In this document: positions 57,165-64,000 of the stretch, piece by piece
Layout of the letters: the number at the start of each line of letters is the position of its first letter
Numbering within the stretch: position 1 is the stretch's first letter
Source: Adineta steineri
Lineage: Eukaryota > Rotifera > Eurotatoria > Adinetida > Adinetidae
NCBI GenBank assembly: GCA_905250115.1
Contig: CAJNOI010000098.1
Location: 132,688-196,687, forward strand
DNA: 64,000 bases
Direction of reading: 5' to 3'
Program-made: the position numbers and the translations under genes
Notes under the pieces: generated by a model
What the model saw: only the letters and a program-made list of their open reading frames with translations
Told to the model about the DNA's origin: nothing
The model's database searches: none

Positions 57165-57222
57165 ATCTTGAAGGTGGTTGTGGATCTCTTGAATTCATCA
57201 TCCACACCCACACCCTCAAGAT
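57165..57222. repeat. GT-rich inverted repeat, telomere-like arms (copy i)
   Basis: Left arm ATCTTGAAGGTGGTTGTGGA (from 57165) and right arm ATCCACACCCACACCCTCAA followed by GAT (57200-57222). The right arm is a nearly perfect reverse complement of the left arm of copy h, which defines the family consensus. The spacer is about 14 nt. Confidence 0.78.
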
Positions 57223-57227
57223 TTTAG

Positions 57228-57400
57228 TATTTCTCATTCGTCATTATATTCAAGATAAAGGTTCTTTTTCAATTTCGACTACAGATCAACAAGATATTAC
57301 AAATCGTGCTGGAATAGTTCCATACTGTACTCTTAGTCGTGATTCTCTCTTGTTTATTTGCAAAGTACGAAATATATTACTCTCCTTTTATTATATATAC
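57228..57400 (+). pseudogene. Exon-like fragment, unidentified
   Basis: Directly after the inverted repeat an acceptor-like ATTTTAG opens a 57-codon stretch with coding character: VFLIRHYIQDKGSFSIST, then TTDQQDITNRAGIVPYCTLS and LLFICKVRN. The AGIVPY...LLFICKVR pattern faintly recalls the first strand of NUDIX hydrolases, but there is no NUDIX box. Treat as an unidentified fragment. Confidence 0.2.
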
Positions 57401-57619
57401 ATATAATTGTGACAGTTTTTATGAATATTTTAAAAAGTTTCTCATGTCTGTCTGATCCCAAATCTTAAAATTCTTCATATGGCATAATTTTTGTAGATGT
57501 TCATTATTTTTCTTATTCGTATAGTTATGTGTGATTCGTTCGATTTTTCTAACAATAATATAAATAAGAAACCAAATGAATCCACCAATGACCAAAATTT
57601 TCCACCAATTTCTTATTTC

Positions 57620-58298
57620 TTATTGCATAATATCTTGTTTTGTTAAAAATGCTGATCCATAACCATAAAATTGACCGTCATCAGTTTTGAATGTTGTTAC
57701 ATGTCGAAATACAATTGCAATTCGATCTTCTACATCATTTTTTCTTTTCTTTCTAATTCCATGTACATAATGTTTATTTGTTTGTTCATTCAGTAAAAAA
57801 AGTGAATTGCTAGGAAGATCAAACTTCATTTGTGATGGTCCATCTAGAGTACTTTCATGTTTTTTACTAAATCTAATTGTCTTGTAGCTCCAAAACTTAC
57901 AACAGCAATTTTTGAACCTGAAGCTAAATCTAACACCGTATCGCTATGCATTCCCATACTATCATCTCCATTTCTATAATAAATAATATGAGCTAAATTC
58001 CAAGTTTCACCAGTTTTTTGTTCAATTAAATCTTTGATTCTTAAATTGTTGGTGTCCATGGAATATAAATGATGTTATTTTGAGGAACTGATGATATTGT
58101 ACATCGATACCATGGAAAATCATCAGATAAATTGATCGATGCTTGAAATGCCATTAAAAGTGGTAGACAAACAAGTGATTGATTATCTTTCAATGCATAA
58201 TATTGACGATAATCAATTTCATGACTATCTGGTCGTAAAGCATTTAGCGTAGCATTGACTTCATCAATTGATAAAAGATGTTCAATTAATTCAGGCAT
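57620..58298 (-). pseudogene. AlkB-like 2-oxoglutarate/Fe(II) dioxygenase, two frameshifts
   Basis: Three consecutive minus-strand frames form one AlkB-like protein of about 220 residues. The first has MPELIEHLLSIDEVNATLNA and ends NNIIYIPWTPTI. The second has LRIKDLIEQKTGETWNLAHI, IYYRNGDDSMGMHSDTVLDL (the Fe-binding H-x-D) and SKIAVVSFGATRQLDLV. The third has MKFDLPSNSLFLLNEQTNKH, YVHGIRKKR (distal His) and RIAIVFRHV (2-oxoglutarate Arg). The order WTP, H-x-D, FGATR, H, R-x-x-x-x-x-R is that of ALKBH-type demethylases of alkylated nucleic acid. Two one-base losses, near 58043-58048 and in the six-T run 57860-57865, break the frame and neither looks like an intron. Either a young pseudogene or consensus errors in short homopolymers. 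Confidence 0.72.
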
Positions 58299-60495
58299 TA
58301 TTTTCGGGAAAAAGGAACAGAAAAGAATGACGATACGTTACAACAAGAAAAAATCTTTACACTGCGTTATTCTTTCATACAATGTTTGCAATTACATGAT
58401 TCACCAAACAGAGCCAGAAACAACGATTGCATACTTGCAACATTATTCATATTTGTGCGTACTTTCTAGAAATATTTATTCTAAGTTAGAGTGCAGTAAT
58501 ACTACCATACATAATTTAAAGAAATATGTGGTTATAGTTCTGAGAGACTGATATATGTGCATGAGATAAACTGATTCTACAGTCGGTTCCAAAAAACAAT
58601 TTATTGAAACTATTAATTGAATGAAGTTGTGCGAAGTAATTCATGTGAATATTTCTAAGTAATTGCTTTAATTTTTTCTAATTGCTATTGTTTATATCCA
58701 GTCGCTTAACGTTGAGAGAAATGAGCAATACTTATAATTCGATTTATATGATAAGTTTTTATATATGAAAACATATCATTAAAAATTTTGAACGACGTGC
58801 TTTTCGATATAAAAATGTGTAATATAAATTACTGTTAACAACTTCTTTCATCTAAAGAAAAAAAACGTAATAAGAGTAACAAGCGCATGATTTATACACT
58901 TGTGCTCAGAAAAACGAAACATATATGCATAATAATATATGATATGGCGCTGTTTTTATGCATTTATTATAATGCAGTTAGGGTAAAAATACGCGGATAA
59001 AACAGTATGATGCCGCGTACCGAGAGAACGAAGAAATAAAAAGATATATAAGAGTAAAACTACCATTTTTATTCATATATTTTTATACCATGGTTCGAGT
59101 AGCTAGTTGCCAACTACAATTCAATTCAATTATTTGTGAACCAAACTATTCATACCGTTGTCCTTCACCTAATATCTGACTGATCAACACTTGCGCCCAA
59201 ATCGAATAAAAAATTTTCGCTTATTATATTGACTGAAAAATGATAATGAGAAATATATGTAATTTACTCATCATATTTGTTTCAGAATTTTCGTCTACTT
59301 TCTTCTTCATAACATACTTGAATTGATAAAATAAATAATATTCTAAACTTTTGTGGATGTGGGCGTGAGTGTAATATACACACCTTGAGGGTACGGGTGT
59401 TTGTGTTTAATACGATCGTTCTTCACCCACACCCACACTCTCAACATGGTAGTTGATTGTTGTAATCACCACGGACACATGAGTGAATGTAATCTTGATG
59501 ATTTTTATCAAATACCATTAGTTTTTGACATACCGATGTAAATTTTTGCATTCCTTCTTGTGATACGTTAATATAATTAATGGTGTTATTCTATAAAAGC
59601 TGTAATTCATTTGATTTAAGCATAAAAAAGAATTAAAACAGTCGTTGTTACTATTCAAAGTTTTAAAATTTATTCAAGCTTTCGTATGCAAGTCATGCAC
59701 ACATTATCAGGATAACGACGTTTGTGAAGGTTCAATGAAATTGTTACCAGTTCTTTTTCTTCATTAGATGTTAAAGTATGACAATGAAATAGAAAAATGA
59801 ACACTTTATATAAGTCATAGAAATTCTATATCATATTTCACTTTTTGTAATTTTTCTGTTAATTTTTCACAACATCGTACACTTACTAGAATCGATTCGC
59901 CGTATTGCAAACGAAAACTGGAAATAAATTTAGAAGAAAGAGTAGTAGGAAAAATATAAGAGAAAAAAAGAAAGATAACTGCTGATTTACAATGACATCT
60001 ACTTCATATTTTTTCTCTTCATGTAAAAAAGTCTTCGATTTGCTACTTTTTTCTTTCCTTTCCTGTCATTTTTTATGATACTAAACATTCTCCATTAGAG
60101 AATCTATATCAAGTATATATAACTATCAAGGCAGAACGAAAGAAAAAATAACCTGCGTCAAATGTAATATCTCGTTAAAAACATATAAAAACATTGAGTA
60201 ATGTGTTATATATTTGTTGTTGTGCAAGTTTCTTTTACACAACCATTAATTTTCCTACACTCTCATATAAAAACAAGACGAAATTGCTCCATCACATGAC
60301 ATTTCTCTCACAACATTTTATACAACAACAACAACAGTAACAACTAAAAAAAATAGTAGAATATTTTTTAACTTGCTTATTGAATACAAGAGAATTAAAT
60401 AAAATACGAAAAACATAAATCATAACTCTTATATCATATTTCTTTGTAGATAAACGTACAATTCTACATTATTTTTATTTTATTATCGGAATATC
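58299..60495. other. Intergenic; contains one inverted repeat
   Basis: About 2.2 kb of AT-rich sequence with no recognised gene. A 98-codon frame at 58255-58551 overlaps the AlkB start antisense and is rejected. An ACA/CAA-rich stretch near 60326-60340 precedes the macroglobulin gene. The inverted repeat at 59351 is listed separately. Confidence 0.4.
59351..59445. repeat. GT-rich inverted repeat, telomere-like arms (copy j)
   Basis: Two left-type segments (TTGTGGATGTGGGCGTGAGT at 59351 and TTGAGGGTACGGGTGT at 59385-59400) face one right arm, TTCACCCACACCCACACTCT then CAAC (to 59445). It may be two nested or overlapping copies. Confidence 0.68.
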
Positions 60496-63400
60496 ATGGT
60501 TCGAAGAATACGATTTCCACCGAAACCGGATAACGTTGAAGAATCTGGACCTCGTGAATTCTGTTTCAATATTACCGAAGCAAATGATTTGGATGAGCAA
60601 ATTACAACTGATGCTGCAATGACATCGTCAACTGATGATTCATCATCGCAACAACAGAACTTAACTCCAGAACAATTACATCAATTGTTCATTAAAGCAA
60701 GTTCTGAATTGGTTGCCGAATCAAAGGATAATCAAGAGTTTTTCAAACGTGAAGCAACAATTAAAGCACCAAAAACAGGTCAAATAATACAAACACCATT
60801 TCCACCACCTTCCGAAGATCGCAAAGAAAATCTTGATATTGATATTGAACAATTAAAACAATTGGCTAAACAAGAAGCAGGTCCATTAATTATCGAAAGA
60901 TATTCTCCTACTGAAACGGAAATTAATTATTCATTAGCAGCAGTTACAATAACATTCAATCAACCGATGATTGCTGTTTCAACATTGAATGAAAATACGA
61001 ATGTAGAAAATCTTGGTATATCATTAACACCAAATCTAGAAGGTCGATGGAGATGGACAGGAACAAAAACAATTCAGTTTGAACCAAAACATCGTTTGCC
61101 ATATTCAACAAAATATACATTACAAGTTAAGAAAGAAAATTGTGTATCAGCAATTGAAGGTAAACCTATGAAGTATTTGCAAAACTCGCACTGTTTTTTT
61201 CGTTCTTTAGGAAAATTAGCAGATGATTTTTTGTTTGAATTTTCAACAACACCAGCAAATGTTATTCAATATTCACCATATGGTACAGTTTCAACATTGA
61301 AACCAAAATGCTTTTTATTATTTGATCAAAAAATTGATCAAAATCAAATTTTAAAACATTTACGAGTAGTTGCTAATGATGAACGTGAAATATCAAAAGG
61401 TGATTTGGAACTAATAGATGAAACAGCAGCAAAAAAAGAATTTGAAGGATATTTGAATACGAACGAAGGAACTCATGAAAGATATGTTGCATTTACATTT
61501 AAAAATGATCTATCAAAAGCAACACAATATACAGTTCAATTACCTGTGGGTTGTCCATCAGCTGAAGGTCCATTAAAAACTACAGTAGAATGGTCAGCTA
61601 ATTTTCAAACATATGAACCTTTAAAAATCATTGATTGGCAACCAAATAAAAAAAATGAATACCAACCATCTACTAATCCTGGTAGTAGTTGGTCAGTAAC
61701 ATTCAATAATTCATTAGATCGTTCAACAATTAATAAATCATTATTTAAAATTGAACCCGAAGTTAGTGGATTAGGTATTGAACATGTCGAATACAATGAT
61801 CGACAAATAACCATACATAATAATTCAAAACCTAATACTGTTTATACATTGACGATACAAACAGAAGTGTTAAAAGATATTCATGGTCAAACATTGGAAC
61901 ATGATTTTACTGAACAACCAATACAATTTCATGTACATGATTCACCACCATTAGCTGGCCATTTGTCGGGTGCAACAGGTATGATTATAATGGATCCTGG
62001 TGTATTAGATGATGCATTTTATCCATTTTTGATTTATAATTATTCTGAAATAATACTTCGCATTAATCAAGTTAAACCAGAACATTATCGACAAGATTTA
62101 CCTTGTTTTCAACAGTATTCTTATAGAAATGGACAAGAAGAATCAAATCGTGAATTGCCCGGTGAAGAATTATTCAATGAAACTGTGCAAACAAATTGTG
62201 AACGTGATGAACCTAAAGAAATGAAAATTCCATTGAAAACCTATTTATCAAAAGAATCAGGTGTAGGACAATTAATTATTTTTATTGAACCAACAGACAA
62301 AGCCTGGGCTGCATGCCGACAAAACGAGTGGGAACGTAAACCAATTGTATCAGCTTGGTTACAATGCACTCGATTAGCAGTTGATGTCTTTGTCTCATCA
62401 GCGTCTACAGGTCCGAATGCGCGATTAACTACATGGGTGACTGACTTGATGACTGGTGTACCTGTTCATCAAGCAACGGTTTCTATATCAAACAAGAATA
62501 ATGAAACCAATAATCAAGGATTATGTACAATTGCTAAAGATACGACAGTAAATAATGACGAACAAACTATTCGAGAACAAATCTTGATAGTTCAAAAGAA
62601 TGATGATTTATGTATGTTACCTGATATCTATTCATATGCGTCAAATGTTAATACTTATGTATGGCATGTATTTAATGATCGAGGTTTATATAAACCAAAA
62701 GAAGAAGTACATATTAAAGGATACGTTCGATTATTGGAAGTAAAAGGTGATGCAAAACTACCAACTTATGCAAAAGGTACTATTGAGTATATAGTTTCTG
62801 ATCCTCGTGGTCAACAACTAGAACAATCAAAAGTTGAATTAAATAATTATGGTGCATTTGATATCAAATTTACATTACCTGATAATGTTAATTTAGGTAT
62901 GTTAAGATTTGTTTCTACTTTAAAATAACTTTCATATTATTATTAGGTGATGGATGGGTAACATTCAATTTACCAAGTTTAGAAACACAAACAACACATT
63001 CTTTCAAAATTCAAGAGTTTCGTAGACCAGAATATGAAGTTTCATCAATGACTCGACCATCAACAGTACATTATTGTCATCCAACTGATGATCAACATGT
63101 TATAGCTAGTTGTCAAGGAAAACTATTTGCTGGTGGTTTTTTAACTGATGCCAATGTTCAATGGTCAGTTAGTGCTGAAACAACAACATATACACCACCG
63201 AATAGATCTGATTATACATTTGGTAGAGCTCGACCATTCTTCTTTTGGTATGGTAGCAATAACAACAATGAAATATCATATCCTGCACAATTTTTTCAGG
63301 TAACATCAAACATTTTATTTTTATAAACATACACACACTATTATTTTTTTTATTTTAGGGTAAAACTGACAGTAAAGGTACGCATGAAATTAAAATAGGT

Positions 63401-64000
63401 TATCATGGTATTGAAAAAGAACCAAAACCAACAATGGTTCGTGCATTAGCAGCTATTACAGATTTAAATAATCAAACACAAGAAACACAAACACAATTTC
63501 TTATTCATCCATCAACATATTATGTTGGATTTCAATTACTTAATAATTATGGCAAGAAAGATCAACCTATAAAAACCAAAGTTATCGTGACAGATGTTGA
63601 CGGAAATTTAGTTGATAATGTTTCAATTGAATGTAACATAGTTGGTATTGGTCAAGAAAGAAAAGAAGATGCGAATGGTTTAACAATATATGAAGAAATC
63701 AAAGATGAACAACAAGTTACAAATGCTAGTTCAAGTAAAGATGCCATTAACATGGAATTTACACCAAAATTAGGTGGACGATACAATATATCGTTTACCG
63801 TCAAAAATGAACAAGGACAATCAGCAATGAGTTTCTATGATAATATTTATGTTGCTGGTGGTAGTGGAAAAGAAATGGAAAGACAAAAAGTCGAATATAT
63901 TCCAACTGATACATTAACAATTTTACCAAATGCAACAAATTATCAACCAGATGATACATGTGAATTACTTGTCTTAGCACCATTTAGTCCAGCTCATGGT
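60496..64000 (+). CDS. Bacterial-type alpha-2-macroglobulin (YfhM-like), 5' part, continues past window
   Basis: Four exons are visible: 60496-61159, 61211-62896, 62947-63299 and 63359 to beyond 64000. Introns are 51, 50 and 59 nt. The 51-nt intron (GTAAACC...TTTAG, 61160-61210) is a multiple of three without a stop, so a frame reader would wrongly translate it; removal restores [16 protein letters not shown]. The protein has bacterial A2M features: an N-terminal Ig-like domain ([12 protein letters not shown] ... [20 protein letters not shown]), repeated FEFST/FQTYEPL junctions, the hallmark [20 protein letters not shown] with KGYVR, and [14 protein letters not shown] then [10 protein letters not shown]. 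The thioester region lies beyond the window. The family traps proteases in bacteria (periplasmic) and animals (secreted). No signal peptide is seen at ATG 60496, so an upstream exon may be missed. Confidence 0.83.

Noticed and set aside
28621-59445. Idea that the window is itself a chromosome end
   Set aside because: The telomere-like units are short, paired in inverted arms and scattered between intact genes, not a long one-directional array.
1-64000. tRNA, rRNA, CRISPR arrays, retroelement or virus-like copies
   Set aside because: No tRNA cloverleaf with an intact T-loop box, no rRNA text, no regular spacer arrays, and no reverse transcriptase, integrase, capsid or LTR signals were seen by eye; a covariance-model and repeat-library search would settle this.

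Overview
This window looks like nuclear DNA of a bdelloid rotifer (Adineta/Rotaria-like). The reasons are the strongly AT-rich composition, spliceosomal introns mostly of 50-67 nt, protein families abundant in bdelloids (FG-GAP/VCBS beta-propellers behind a Ser/Thr-rich stalk, a mono-ADP-ribosyltransferase, NHL repeats, F-box proteins, rhodopsin-like GPCRs), and several genes of bacterial type sitting among animal genes. Genus and species cannot be settled from sequence alone.

Layout. 0.4-6.3 kb: 3' part of a secreted Cys-rich gene with G8-like modules (+), a methanethiol S-methyltransferase (MddA)-like membrane enzyme (-), and an orphan GPCR (-). 8.6-16.6 kb: a broken GT15-like glycosyltransferase (-), an opsin that keeps the retinal lysine (+), an LRR single-pass receptor-like protein (-), and a putative glycosyltransferase (+). 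16.6-22.4 kb: degraded F-box and NHL fragments and two repeat clusters, one a possible 1.4-kb inverted-repeat element ending about 70 bp before a TLC-domain gene (+). 22.7-26.8 kb: an intronless bacterial-type LRR kinase (-) and a one-propeller FG-GAP membrane protein (-). 27.8-31.1 kb: a 150-bp repeat array interrupted by an insertion, and an F-box gene (-). 32.4-37.4 kb: three tandem copies of a two-TM, Cys-rich ectodomain family (-). 39.8-48.6 kb: a junkyard of gene fragments (piggyBac-like start, P-loop pseudogene, twin copies of an unknown domain, a GAPDH remnant, a GPCR remnant) around one intact Ntn-hydrolase gene (+). 49-58.3 kb: a GMC oxidoreductase (+), an ART-TM-FG-GAP fusion with 14 repeats (+), a V8-like secreted protease (-) and an AlkB-like gene with two frameshifts (-). 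60.5-64 kb: a bacterial-type alpha-2-macroglobulin running off the end (+).

The most unusual signal is a dispersed family of short inverted repeats, about 55-105 bp long. Its arms are GT-rich (core ATCTTGAGGGTGTGGGTG) and contain TGTGGG units like the telomere repeat reported for Adineta vaga. I count six clear copies and several weaker ones. At least two lie exactly where an unrelated gene fragment breaks off. Nothing shows these genes working as one pathway; the window reads as a mosaic of host, acquired and decaying genes.
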